This document shows, piece by piece, positions 12,323-24,139 of a stretch of 64,000 nucleotides of DNA. The position numbers were made by a program, and so were the translations under genes. The DNA is from Liquidambar formosana (taxonomy: Eukaryota > Streptophyta > Magnoliopsida > Saxifragales > Altingiaceae), in assembly GCA_039720395.1 (NCBI GenBank), contig CM077826.1, positions 19,283,053-19,347,052 on the forward strand, in the 5' to 3' direction. Position 1 is the stretch's first letter. Each line of letters opens with the position of its first letter. Below the pieces are notes generated by a model. It saw only the letters and a program-made list of their open reading frames with translations. It had not been told where the DNA came from and did no database searches.

Positions 12323-12524
12323 CTCTTTCTTTCTTTCTTTCTTTTTTTTTTTTTTTTTTTTTTTTTGGTGATAGTTCTCAAAATTCAAACATATGGCTTT
12401 GTCGGCGAAAGAGACAAATGAAGCAATCCACGGAGAGACGTGGCGCCGCTCACAAAATTCTGTGGTTAATAAAACTTGTAAATCAGTGGTTCTTGTTTGT
12501 ACGTGGAAGAATGAACAGAAGGGC

Positions 12525-12720
12525 AAGTAGCATAAAAATAGATCCAAGTATAAAGGTGAAAATGGGGAAATGAAGAAAAGAGATGAAAGATTTTGGGTGA
12601 AGCTCTTGATATATAACTGATTTGATTTCTTTTGTAAAACTGCTCCCTTTTGTGATCCCGTTCCTCAAATGTTGCTTATTCAAAATAATTCAGCACCACA
12701 TGTCAGAGTCACAATTTAGT
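12525..12720 (+). pseudogene. Partial copy of the PERK gene: 3' coding end and 3' UTR
   Basis: The sequence around GAAAATGGGGAAATGAAGAA (12,557-12,576) through GGGTGAAGCTCTTGA, and the following CTTTTGTGATCCCGTTCCTC-like part, parallels the end of PERK exon 8 and its 3' UTR at 31,810-31,960. Together with 9484-10075 it marks the far end of a duplicated PERK copy whose middle was lost or displaced by the TIR elements. No open coding frame remains. Confidence 0.7.
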
Positions 12721-12942
12721 GTGACACTGATGTTGGGTGCAGTAGAGCAAAGGAAGACGCATATATTACAACTGTGAAACACCCAATTTGCAATATATAT
12801 ATATTGAGAATATTGTAAATATCTGGATACTTTTATTTTTATGGAGCTTTTTTGAATAAACATCATCCATATATTGTCAATATTTCAAAAATATCCATGA
12901 AATAATGACTCAGCAACTTCATGTGGAATTCTCCTCCCCTCT

Positions 12943-13057
12943 TTAGCCTACAACTTCATTAAAATGCTTGAGAGGTTTCAGGGTCATCATTGGGCGTACG
13001 TTTGTGACATAAACTCCATTTACTGCTTCAATGATTGACATGATTTTTCTTGAGTAC
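12943..13057 (-). other. Possible orphan terminal exon, unidentified
   Basis: After a CAG acceptor-like site, the minus strand reads YSRKIMSIIEAVNGVYVTNV, then about 17 more residues to a stop. Composition looks more protein-like than its AT-rich surroundings. I do not recognise the family. No upstream exon is visible. It may be a gene scrap or chance. Confidence 0.2.
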
Positions 13058-13155
13058 CTGATATAGTGACATGTGTATGGTTGAATGGAACGAAGAGGGA
13101 ATAGAATGGAAATAAAAATGAAAATGAAAAGAATGATCATTTTCAAGAGCTATTT

Positions 13156-14058
13156 TATGCCTTTGTTTAGTGCAACTAAGGGAAGGAATTCATTTCACAA
13201 TCCCATCAATTAAATTAATAATTTTCATTTCACAATACCCACTGTTTTACCATTTTTTTTTTCTTGCATTTTCTTTCACCATCTAAGCACAATACCCACT
13301 GTCATACCCATTTTTTTTCATGGCCACCATTCTCATCTTCTTCTTCTAATTTTCATTCCACAATACCCACTATTTTGCCACTTTTTTTTTCCCCCATTTT
13401 TATCATCATTTGAGCATAATACCCACCGTCATATATACCCATTTTTAAAAAAAAAAAAAAAAAAAAATTTTGTGGCCACCATTATCATCATCCTCAAAGA
13501 ATCTTGTGTTCTTTTATCAAGAAAAAGGAAACAAAGCACTCAAAAGGAAAGAAATGAATCACGGATCTGGATGAATGGTGTAGATCTGGGAGGAGATGAA
13601 TATGAGGATAGCGACCAGGATGAGTACTGCGTTCGTAGGAGCTGACGGCGATGACGACAGTGACGGCAACGACGACAACTTTTTCTCTTTTTGAGATCTG
13701 GTGTTTATTGTAGATTTGGGAGTGCTTGAGAGAGAGAGAGAAAAGGAGAGGGATGAGACCAGAACTGGGAGTGATTTCTTAGAGAGAGGGAGAGAAAGAG
13801 AAGAAGAGGGATGAGGTCATATCAGAAGTGTTAGGGGTGAGGCCATATATGCTATTCTTTGGGTTGGAATGAGTTTTTCCCTTACGTGAAGAGAGAGGGG
13901 GAGGGGGGGTGTGGAATGCTCATTCCATTAAACAATGGAATGAGCAGCACTAAGGAAAGAGGATTCCCTTCCTTTGGGTCAAACAAACACTCCACTTTTT
14001 TGGATCAATGGAATGAGGATTCCATTCCATCCACCATTCCCACTTGACGAACACAGCC
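13156..14058. mobile_element. Probable non-autonomous TIR element with internal tandem repeat
   Basis: The left end contains GCCTTTGTTTAGTGCAACTA. The inverted right end reads GGCTGTGTTCGTCAAGTGGG, followed by GGAATGG-rich sequence, a type of end common in plant hAT-like or Harbinger-like MITEs. An internal direct repeat of about 130 bp (13,222-13,355 and 13,356-13,490) shares CACAATACCCACTxT and TGGCCACCATT blocks. No transposase is seen and the target duplication is unclear. Confidence 0.4.
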
Positions 14059-14732
14059 TATATGTCTTAAATATTGAACTACTATGCACATGTTTCTAAA
14101 TTTATTTTTTCTATGAAATATCAAATATGGTACAATTTTTACTATTTTTCATAAAATATGGTATAAGGTAAGAAAACCACCACTTACGTAAATAAGGTAT
14201 GTTCACTTATGCTAATGTTTTAAAGTAATTTTTTTATTTAGTCTTGAATCAATGAGTTAAACAAAATAGTATCAACTGCTCAAGTCAATTGGATTTAAAA
14301 CAAGTGAGATATCATGCATATATAATATAAATCTTTCAAAGAAAGTCATAATAAAACGATTAATATTGCATAGTTTTTTATTTTTATTTTTATTTTTATT
14401 TTTATCATATTTACATTTTCATAAGAGTAAAAAGAAAATATAGATTTCTTTACTATCAAAAAGAAAAAAAGGAAAAAAGAAGAGAATATTGATTTAGCAC
14501 ATTAATAAATTAAAAGTTTGAATCCTCAAATATTTCATTTCTTTTTTCCCACCTAGGTTAGCAGAATAATGGTTAATATAGTGGATTAAGCAAATTTTAA
14601 ATTTCTGTTTATGGAATAGATCTATGATTTCATAGAGCATTTTGATACTAGACTAAACTGAATTGACCCATATCAATTCATTAAGTCAAATGGATCTATT
14701 TTGCGCTTTGCACGGGTTATTACTCGTATATT

Positions 14733-14734
<2 letters not shown>
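14059..14734. other. No gene seen
   Basis: Very AT-rich intergenic DNA including a (TTTTA)n-like run near 14,375-14,405. Confidence 0.4.

Positions 14735-14787
<53 letters not shown>
14735..14787. repeat. (AT)n microsatellite
   Basis: About 52 bp of alternating TA directly abuts the MITE copy that follows and has replaced its left arm. Confidence 0.9.
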
Positions 14788-14790
<3 letters not shown>

Positions 14791-14880
14791 TACATTAATG
14801 GGTTACAGAGTACATTGGGCTAATGCAAGGGGTACAAGCCCAATGCATGATACTGATATAACTTATATCAACACGTGCAA
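14788..14880. mobile_element. Palindromic-arm MITE, copy 2 of 4 (left arm missing)
   Basis: The core (GGTTACAGAGTACATTGGGC, GGGGTACAAGCCCAATGCAT) and the right palindrome GATATAACTTATATCAACAC match copy 1. The left arm is absent and the (AT)n tract stands in its place. Confidence 0.75.
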
Positions 14881-16072
14881 AGATTTACATAAATTTTAGT
14901 TGTTTTTTTTTTTTTTTTTTTTGTTTTTGTTTTTGTTTGTTTGTTTGCTTGTTTAGTGTGACACACTTTTTATACCTACATAACACATACTTGTCTTATA
15001 TACATTTAATTAGCAATCTTTTGATTCTAAATTGTCATAGACTCTAATTCATGGTTTTCAAAAGTATCAATAAAAATTTTCATGTTTAACTATAATAATA
15101 TCCGTTATATCTTTAAATTGATATCACTACTATCAAGTTATCCGATAGATTCTTCAATATATCTATCGATATATGATATATCGATATTTAAATCCTTAAC
15201 CATTAGGACACAAGGGCTAGCAGTTATTCTATTGAGTATGTCATTGTTCGCCTTATAACTAAAGTTTCCACCTAGATCAAAGTAAAATTTTAGGATTTAT
15301 TAAATGGACAAATACCTTAGAGCATCTTTAATGGTAGAGAGCTACTCTGGTGAGATAAAAAATATTTTTAGCTCACAAAGTGTTAAAAATAGCTTTCTAT
15401 ATATAGTGAAAATAACTCTATTATAAAGTGACTGCCCCAATGCAGCAAAAACTATAGGTCACCCACTTTTCCTTTTTTCTAACTACCATTGGAGGGTGAA
15501 AGGGGGATGAGAGTGTTGACATGGTAAATAGCTTAGAGATATTTTACCTCATGGTTTGACTCCCCCATTGGAGAAGGCCCTTTTGGCTCTTTGAGCTAAT
15601 TAAATATAGTTTTTTTTTTTCAAATTTTTTTTACTTCATGATTTAGCTTTCCCATTAGAAATGCTCTTAAATATGTTAGCTTAGTAGCAAATCTTCAAAC
15701 CCCAATATTCAAGAAAAGTTAGATAGGGCAATGGCTTCTTGGTGTTGGAGATCGGAATATGAAGGTGCTACGTTCTGTATAACATCTGGAAGGAATTGTA
15801 ATTAAGAAGTGCATGAGAAGATAAAGAAATGCAAAAACAATTCAGTTACAATAGACTAAATGGCCACCTTGTTTAGGATAATTAATAAACTTATAATCAA
15901 TCTCCCAACTTTCCTTTACTCACTATCCACTTTTTGGATTGTGGCAAGAACCCACATCTAGGGGGCAAAAACTTTTACAAGCTAATGTTTAATTAAAATT
16001 CAGTACTCGTTAATTTCTATCCACTTGATATGGAGATCAACATATTTATAATATTGGATTGCGGTCAACTGG
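14881..16072. other. No gene seen
   Basis: AT-rich intergenic DNA. The part from about 15,310 to 15,670 has repeat-like text with TAGAGCATCTTTAATGG on the left and CCCATTAGAAATGCTCTTA on the right, suggesting another old MITE (rc of the right end gives TAAGAGCATTTCTAATGGG), but limits are not fixed. Confidence 0.35.
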
Positions 16073-16213
16073 TCAAGTAAGAATGTGCTGATATAAGGGC
16101 ATTGGGGGTTGTTCTCGTGCATTAGTGGATTACAGGATACATGGGACTAATGCACAGGATACAATCCCAATATATGATGCTAATATAACTTATATATGCA
16201 CATTCTTATTTGA
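16073..16213. mobile_element. Palindromic-arm MITE, copy 3 of 4 (diverged ends)
   Basis: The internal GCATTGGGGGTTGT and ACAATCCCAAT arms match the family. The outer arms are TCAAGTAAGAATGTGC on the left and GCACATTCTTATTTGA (inverted) on the right, differing from the other copies. Confidence 0.7.
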
Positions 16214-16949
16214 TTGGGATTGTTATAATATTAAAAACTCATAAATTCAAATTCATATCACATCCCAAAACAGATAAAATCAAACACACCTATCACTTAA
16301 AGTACTCTAAGCTCCTCAGTAAGTTTACACTTTTCAAAAAAATTAGCAATTACCCCTATTAGGGGATTGCTTTTAACCAAAACCTCACCATAAGAGTTTT
16401 TAACTCTATAACCCCTTTTTTTAGTGATTCTTAAAGCATAAGGAAATCATATTTTCTAAAATACCTGTTTTAACCTTTTATATTTACGGTATATTTTTTC
16501 AAACTAAATTCATTTACGAAGAAGAAGAAGAAGAAGATAGGGAGGGAGGGAGGGAAAGAAGTGGCAACGGTTGATGAAGAATGGCTAGAATAGCGCCGAC
16601 GATGCTCGTGCAGTGCGAAGATTTGGATTTGAAGAAGAAGAAGACGTAGAAGAAGAAGAAGAAGAATGGGAGCGATGCTCGTGCAGTGCAGTGCGAAGAT
16701 CTGGGTCCAGAACAGCGCCGGCGATGCTTATGCTCGTACGACCCGCTATGTTTGTCGTCTTCTTCTTCTTCTTATTCTTTTCATCTCCAAACTCTATATC
16801 TGCCCTCCATTTTTTTTTTTTGTTTTTTTTTTTTGGTATCTTAAGCTGCAATTTTAGATCTAGTCATTTTTTGGGGGCTACTATTGTAATGTTTTTTTTA
16901 TAACTTAAAATAGCAAGTTATTATTGTGTTGCTATATATTTTTTTTAAA

Positions 16950-17135
16950 GACAACAGTAAACTGTTACTATATGGTGTATAATTTTTTCAAAACACACAT
17001 TAATAAATTGTTACTGTTGTCTGTATAAATTTGTCAAAGCACATAACAGTAAATGTTACTGTTGTCTATATAAATTTTTCAAAGCACATAATAGTAAACT
17101 GTTATTGTTGTATATATAAAATGGCACCTTTACAA
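16950..17135. repeat. Tandem repeat, about 4 imperfect copies of ~55-60 bp
   Basis: Units contain ACAGTAAACTGTTACTGTTGT-like sequence (AGTAA..TGTTACTGTTGTCT) followed by ATAAATTTxTCAAAGCACATA. Confidence 0.75.
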
Positions 17136-17246
17136 AACATACAGTAATAAATTGTAGAAGCACATAAGAGAGCCATGGCAACAGATCTGATGGGAAAGAA
17201 GAGGGAAAAAAATGAAAAAAGAAGAAGAAAGAAGAAAGGTGCTTGT

Positions 17247-17252
<6 letters not shown>

Positions 17253-17292
<40 letters not shown>
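17253..17292. repeat. (GA)n microsatellite
   Basis: About 40 bp of uninterrupted AG dinucleotides. Confidence 0.95.
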
Positions 17293-17296
<4 letters not shown>

Positions 17297-17794
17297 AGTT
17301 GTCGGAGAAGCTGACCAACGTTGGAGATGAAAAAAAGAAGGTGTCGGAATAGCATTTGCAACTTGATCAACAGTGGGGAATCATGGAAGATGATAGAACC
17401 ACGGGAGAAAGGGAGAGAACGTGAGAAAAAAATGGCACGATTGTAATTTGATTGAAAATGTAAAATATTGGTATTTTTGTCACTATGGGATCAAAAGGGG
17501 TTTTCACAAAACTGTTTTTGACTTAGGGCCTATTGTAAAAGTATTCTTATACTTAGGGGCTATGGCCAAAATTTTTTAAAGCTTCATAAAAAATATAGAA
17601 GAAATCTACTAAAACTAGTCACCTATTCTACCAAAAGACATCATTTCGAAAAACTTAGTAAAAATTTTTTTTTCAAAATTTATCGTTTAAGAAAATTTTT
17701 TTTTATCATTTTTCAGTTAAGATTTTGTAAAAATGAAAATAAATCATAAATTACCAAAAAGTCTATATAAACATGCACTTCGGATTCACACGAT

Positions 17795-17902
17795 CTAGCT
17801 GCCTGTCGGGCATGGTGGTTAATTCGCCCATTAAAGGCTTCTAACCTTTGCTAGCTGTCTGTAGGGCATAGTGGTTCGCCCATTAAAGGCTTCTAACCTT
17901 TC
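17795..17902. repeat. Short tandem duplication (~55 bp, two copies)
   Basis: CTAGCTG(C/T)CTGT.GGGCAT.GTGGTT followed by CGCCCATTAAAGGCTTCTAA occurs at 17,795-17,849 and 17,851-17,902. Downstream TTGGGATTGAAACG is B-box-like, so this could be a SINE head that was duplicated. Confidence 0.6.
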
Positions 17903-18727
17903 CGTACACTTGGGATTGAAACGTGTTGTCTGTACAAATCACAAAAAATTAAAAAAATGTCATTTTATCAACGACGTCGTGTCTTTTGTGTCACAAGCAA
18001 GTTGACCCCCACGACCTTAGTCTTCTCTTTGGTACAACTTTCACGTCCCTCCTCTTGTTGAACCAGTGGTTCACTGCCATATCAAAAGACCTTCCAGCCT
18101 CGCTGTCTGTAGCCAAACAATTCGCCGGCGAACTGTCTCGGCGATTTCAAAATTCGCCGGAAATCTGACACTCCCGGCCAGGACTGTCAGAAACCGATCT
18201 CTCTATGGTGTAAGATATAAATTTAACCCCACCGATGCACGACATCGCTCTTCCACCGCCTGCCCCTCCTCCTCCACCGCCTCCTCCTCCTCCTCCTCTT
18301 CCACGGCCTTCCCATCCTCCTCCACTGCCGGAAGAGTCTTATCCCCCCCTTCTCCTCCACTGCTGGAAGAGTCTTATCCCCCCCCCTTCTCCTCCACCAC
18401 CGGAAGAGTCTTATCCCCCTCCTCCTCCACTGCCGGAAGAGTCGACTTATCCCCCTCCTCCTCCACCGCTGATAGAGTTTCATTCCCCTCCTGCTCCTCC
18501 ATCGCCGGTTGGGCTAGGAGTGGGAATTAGTATGAGGGGAATACTTGTGCTGGTTGCCGTGGGTGTTCTCATTATTTTACGTAATAGGAGGAGGAGAGAC
18601 TATGGGTTGGTGACTTCCTCTGGAGTACCGGCACAAGGGCCCAAAGGTGTGAATTTTTTATATTAAGAATATAAAGATCAAAATTTGTACACTTCAATTC
18701 GTTGATATTGAACTGTTTGCTGACTTT

Positions 18728-18971
18728 GCTCCCTTCCCATTACAAAGACACCATATTAAATTTCGAGGGAATTTATCATTTTTTTTTTAATTTTATTTTA
18801 TCAAAGTCAATTTATTAATATATCATAATATCATGTATAGCTTATTTAAAATATAGAGTAATAAATAAATAAATAAATAAGCTATACATGATAATATGAT
18901 ATGGAGTATTGACTTTGAAAAAAATCCTTCGAAATTTAATATGGCGTCTTTATAATGGGAAGCCAGGGAGC
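18728..18971. mobile_element. Foldback MITE in PERK intron 1
   Basis: The sequence forms a long imperfect palindrome. The left arm contains CTCCCTTCCCATTACAAAGA and ATCATGTATAGCTTATTTA; the right arm contains their inverses (AAGCTATACATGATAATATG, AATTTAATATGGCGTCTTTA, GGGAAGCCAGGGAGC). Arms are roughly 115 bp around an AT-rich loop. No coding capacity. Confidence 0.75.
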
Positions 18972-19029
18972 TTATTTATTTATTATTTTACATTTTTTAT
19001 TTTTGGGCTCTCCATCACTTTTTCTGTGT

Positions 19030-19400
19030 ATTTAGAACACCACTTAACCCCAAAAGCTTAGACTAAGATCGATTTCCTATATTTAAGGTGGGATAGCAGT
19101 CTTGGGTTTTGTAAAAGTGCCCTTTTTGGTATGTTAGCGGAGAAAAATGCTTAAGTTGTTAAAACACTATTTAACCTCAAAAGCTTAGGTTGTTAGGGAA
19201 TGGGTCAACAATGTATATAAAACTAAAACTGCGGCCTATCTGCTCATGGATTGTATACAAACAATTGAGAAATAAAAAGATACTAACCGGGGAATAAACA
19301 GATGGAGGTAAGAAGACTTCCTAGAAATTACAGCTTTGATATCATATTAGAATGCCACTTAACCCCAAAAGTTTAAGTTGCTAGTGCATGCGTCAACAAT
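19030..19400. repeat. Dispersed motif repeated three times in PERK intron 1
   Basis: ACACCACTTAACCCCAAAAGC (about 19,038), CACTATTTAACCTCAAAAGC (19,167) and GCCACTTAACCCCAAAAGT (19,352) recur. The last two are followed by TAGGGAATGGGTCAACAATG-like sequence. It looks like a degraded repeat or retroelement terminus; the type is not identified. Confidence 0.4.
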
Positions 19401-21576
19401 GAATATCAAGATAAGAAAGGTGAAGGAAGAATCCTCTCTTTCTCTTTCTTGGAGGTAGCTGCAGTTTGGCGGCTTGAGGTTTTTAACCTGGAGTGCTATA
19501 AGAATCATTTACAAACCTGAGGTTTATGACTTCATATATACTTTATATATTCATGATTAATAATTCCTTCCATGAAGGAATTATATGTCAAAGGCCATCA
19601 ACATGGTCATAGGTATCTCTAATGGGTTGATCTTAGTTGAATACCAATGCGATCTAGCAACTAATGTAGGTCTCATTTGAAAACTAGTATGATCTTCTAG
19701 ATGATTTCGTTCAGCATTAGTTTCTCCCATGATATAGTTATGACTTTCTGTTTGTTTTTGGTGTGAAAACTGCCACTTATCGTAATTATTGACCATGTTT
19801 GCTAATTAAATTTCCTGCTATTTGTGATCACTCCAGATGATCCTCTTGCTGGCTCACCTCAGCATTGGCAACCAGATACTCCTCCACCACCAGACAATGT
19901 AGTTGCAATGATGCCAAAGCCTACTCCTCCACCAGGAATAGCATTAAATACTAGACTTTCACCAGGGCGAGTTCTCACTTCCCCTGCAACAAGCAACAAT
20001 TTGGGCTCTAAGAAGCCACCTCCATCACTATCTCCTGGCATTTCCTTTGGTTTCACAAAGAGCACATTTACTTATGAGGAATTAGCAATGGCAACAGATG
20101 GTTTCTCCCATGCCAACTTCCTCGGTCAAGGTGGTTTTGGCTACGTCCATAAAGGAGTCCTTTCAAATGGCAAACAAGTCGCCATTAAGCAGCTAAAAGC
20201 TGGAAGTGGACAGGGCGAGCGTGAATATCAGGCGGAGGTTGAGATCATTAGCCGGGTCCATCACAAGCATCTTATTTCACTAGTTGGATACTGCATGATC
20301 GAGTGGGGCTCAGAGGATGCTTGTTTATGAGTTTGTTCCAAACAACACCTTGGAAGTCCATCAAGTAAATTTCTTTGCTTCACCAATCACTTAAGTGTCA
20401 ATGATAATATGCTGAAAAGAACCTGGTCTCCTGTTATAGTTAGAACCATGGAATTGCATATCTAGATTGACTAAAAATGGTTAGTACTCTTGTTCTTGGA
20501 GCACGAGAAAACTGATTGTTCTTTGAATGCAAATTGTATTTATCTCATTTTGCACATCACACCAATAACAAGTCGATAGCATTTCTATCATCATAATGAT
20601 ACTTGCAACATTGGGGAGCATTATATCCTCTTCTTTTTCTAATTTTTGGTTCCACTGAAACAAATGAAACCTTCTCTATTTCTCCCTCCACTGTTGCATA
20701 ATCATTGTTACAATATTTATAGAAATTGGCACTCATCATTGTGTGAATACATAGTTAAAGTTCATATCGTTTAAAGTTGAAAAGTACGTTATGCTGATTT
20801 CTTTTTTTGGATCTCCTACTGTTCCAACTCTTGAGTCTCCAGATGCCCATTGGAATGTGATTTTGGGGTACTGCTTCATGTCCTAAAGTCCTTTTTGCGT
20901 TTTGCGCATCTGATAGTGGGGTGTAAATGTTCCAAGCTAAGCCAAGTAGTAAGGTGTTTGGACTTGGCTCAGTCATTGAAGGGGCATGTTTGAACTCGGT
21001 TCAAATTTTAGAATACGCAAGCTGCTTGAGGTCAGCTTGGCCTCTTAGAAAAAGGCTAGGTTACCACTCTAACACTGACGTCGCTTTAGATTCGAAGTGA
21101 TTTCTTGTTTATGCTAAAGCGAATCGTCAGAGAGAATATTAACCAAATTCTTATTTAATATGAAATAGTAAGAACACAGAAAAGCCATGAAAAGGACCTT
21201 TCCCATCTAAGTAATAACACTGTCCACACTTTTCAAAAATTAGATTGAAAGAAAAACAAATGCCATGTGCCAATCGAGCTTTTGGCTCATTTAAGGACGA
21301 GCTTAGAGTTTTGACTCGAGTTTGGCTCAATTTGATTTATAAATGAGCCTGAATGAGCTTTAAACAACTCGACTTTCAGCTGAGCTGAAGCAGTTTTGCT
21401 TGTTCTACAGCCCCATTTGATAGTACGTTACAATCTTATCAAGGAAAACACATTGGAGGAAAGGGGAGACCAACTATGAGCTGGACAACTAGAATGAAAA
21501 TTGCTTTAGGCACGGCTAAAGGATTGGCATACCTGCATGAGGATTGTGAGTTTTCTTTGATGTTATGTTTTTTCAT

Positions 21577-21619
<43 letters not shown>

Positions 21620-21624
21620 CTATA

Positions 21625-21850
21625 TCTATACTGCCTATAAAAAGATGAATGTGAGAAAAACTTTTGATTGACTAATATACCCTTATTTTAATTTTTAAAT
21701 ACACAACTATCCTTCTACATATATAGGAAATATAACAATATAAAACACATACCTTAATAAGAATTCTAAGGAAACTATAATTCTTATAATAATTAAATAA
21801 AACCAAACTCAAATAAGAATTCTAAGGAAATGAAAACTATAATTCGTATA
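21625..21850. mobile_element. Helitron 5' end fragment (type 1) in PERK intron 3
   Basis: It starts TCTATACTGCCTATAAAAAG after an A, then AAACTTTTGATTGACTAATA. The same start occurs at 52,189. It is followed at once by a second Helitron start at 21,851 without its own 3' end, so it is truncated. Confidence 0.6.
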
Positions 21851-23418
21851 TCTATACTACCTATAAAAGTTTGTATCTTACAAAAACTTTTGATTAACTA
21901 ATTCACCCTTATTTTAAATTTTAAATACTTATTTAGCCCCATATTTAATCAATTAAGACAAAAAGTACCCTTTAATTGAGATAAACTCTCAAACAAATAT
22001 AATACTAAGTGTATTAAATCTTAAAACCCTAAAACATGCGAAGGGGAAAGAAAAAGGGAAAATAAAGGTGAAAAACTCAAGAAAAAGAGGATGGAGAAGA
22101 AGACAGTCCATGATAAGAAGAGATCGAGGACAAATCAAGTCTCATGCCTTAAACTATATTTAGGTAAGAACTATGTGAAGAAAGGTGAGGTTGTGTAAGT
22201 TGTTAGACTCACAACATGCAATATATCTATGGACTATAGACGAAAGCAACGAACTCATCCAAAAGGCGTGGGTCAAGAGTTTCTTGAGACTACGGTTGCA
22301 CGGCGTGGGGGCAGTTCTTGTTTTGTATGGTAAGCATAAGGGTGTCTATGGGAATTTAGTGGTAATTTATTTATTTATTAAACTTTGCAATCTTTGCTTG
22401 AATGACCAATTTAACTTTATGTATATATATTGATTGATAATCATGTGAAGGGAAGAAAAAAATATGAAACTTTGCATCAATGTCAGAGGAAAAAAAAGTA
22501 TTAGTATAGAAAACTCACTTTTTTTTCAATATCTGTGTGAACTCAAAAAAACAAGAAAAAAATGAAAAAACCAAAATGTAGATAATGACGCCATAAGAAA
22601 ACAAGACCAATTAAAAAAAATCAGAAAAACTATATTCTAAGGGATTAGTTTTGCTTTAAAAAAAAGAACCTATATATGAACGAGTTTACTTTGCAAAGAT
22701 CATACCTTTTATGGTGGACGACAATAGCACTGAATAAACAGAGGAATTCAAAGAAAAAACAAAACAAAGAGAAAGAGAAATCAGTGAAAATTGTTAGCAA
22801 ATTTAAAAAATGAAAAACATAAACACAAACTTCGAAAAAAGATTAAAAAAAAAATAGAAGAGAAGAATTCAAAGATCATCATCAAATCTTGATAGTTGTT
22901 CATGACAAAAAAAGTATGATTGAGAGAAAATGGCTTGGGTTTGTTTATAAGACTGGGTAATTTTGACAATAAGAAATAGAGAGAGGGAACATGGAGGGGA
23001 GAGGATTAGTCAGCAGAGTGGCTATAAATGAGAGGGGATGGGAGTATGACTGGTCAAAAGAAACGTGGTGGGAAGGTGTTCGCCACATTGTGGATTTTTA
23101 CGGTGAGTGAGAAAACGGGTTTTGACCGTTTGTGAAATTAATGGCTATAATTGTGATAATGGGAATAATTAATAATTGTGATTGTGAAAGTGAATGCTTG
23201 TGATCTCATTATAAGATAGATTTTACAAAAAATAGACTAAATAATATTAAAAAAAGCAAAATGATTCTTGGGACCAAACCCAAAAGCTGACATGTTAAAC
23301 GGACCTTTAAGGATAAATGATCCATGTACAACAATTATATATTTATTTTAACATAAATAAATATGTAAATAATTATATTGAAAATAATTCACATGCAACG
23401 CACGTGTGCACTAACTAG
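21851..23418 (+). mobile_element. Non-autonomous Helitron filling most of PERK intron 3
   Basis: The 5' end TCTATACTACCTATAAAAG follows an A. The 3' end runs CATGCAACGCACGTGTGC...CTAG and is followed by T, fitting Helitron insertion between A and T with TC...CTRR termini and a GC-rich motif about 10 nt before the end. No Rep/helicase coding is visible. The same 3' terminal motif ends the element at 53,681. Interior text (AATGTAGATAATGACGCCAT) has a counterpart near 52,910. An (AT)n/(GTAT)n tract follows the 3' end. Confidence 0.75.
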
Positions 23419-23424
23419 TATATA

Positions 23425-23460
<36 letters not shown>

Positions 23461-24139
23461 TATGTTCCTATTTACATATCTGGTTAATTTGTATTAACAA
23501 AGGAGTTTCATTCCTATTGAAATATATATCTTCAGGTCAGCCGAAGATCATACATCGTGATATCAAGGCAGCTAATATTCTTCTTGATTATAATTTTGAG
23601 GGGAAGGTAGGTATTGTAAATCTTTTAATTGAATTTGTATGATTCTAAGTTCGAGGCAGTGGTAGGACTCATAAATAGATTTATTGATTTGTATGATTTT
23701 GGGTTGATCATTTTCTGGATGTTCAGTCTTTATCCATAAAAATAAAAAATAAAAAAAATATTTCAAAGATCCATTTCACATGTATAAGTTAAATGTTGAA
23801 GTATTACCCAATCTTGATTCCCCTAGTCCCTTTTCTGAGAAACTCGGAGGAATATTTTTACTGTGACCTTTTGTGGACAATTTTTGAATTCTTGCATATG
23901 TTTATTTCTCAAAACATGTTACATCGACACTTCAAAATCTGTAAGGTACTCAGGTTATAGAGAAGAAAAATTGGATAATTTCGGCAATAAAAATATTTCT
24001 CGGTGTCATGTTGAAAGGTAGACGAATCTGACACCCAACAATGAACATATACCTGCAGCCAACACAAGTACTCAATTCCATGTATCGACAAGAACTTAAA
24101 TCTAAAATGAAAGCAGTTTATATGTTTTTGCATTGTATA

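Larger units (their letters stand above)
16336..17580. mobile_element. Possible TIR element with gene-like repeats inside
   Basis: The left text (AATTACCCCTATTAGGGG..., then ATAACCCCTTTTTTAGTGA) and the inverted right text (TTTGGCCATAGCCCCTAAGT..., then AACCCCTTTTGATCCCATAG) have matching layout, suggesting degenerate inverted ends. Inside, a 24-bp block around GCGATGCTCGTGCAGTGCGA occurs twice (about 16,598 and 16,671), separated by GAA repeats. A four-copy tandem repeat follows at 16,950-17,135. No transposase; limits and target duplication are uncertain. Confidence 0.3.

Noticed and set aside
16585..16903. Overlapping open frames on both strands around the GAA repeats
   Set aside because: Produced by trinucleotide and homopolymer runs; composition is low-complexity with no domain.
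17056..17370. Leu/Ser-repeat open frames on the minus strand
   Set aside because: Translation of the (GA)n microsatellite.
18066..18530. Ser-rich 154-codon open frame overlapping PERK exon 1
   Set aside because: It is the +1 shadow of the proline-rich repeat; the transmembrane span and splice donor belong to the proline frame.
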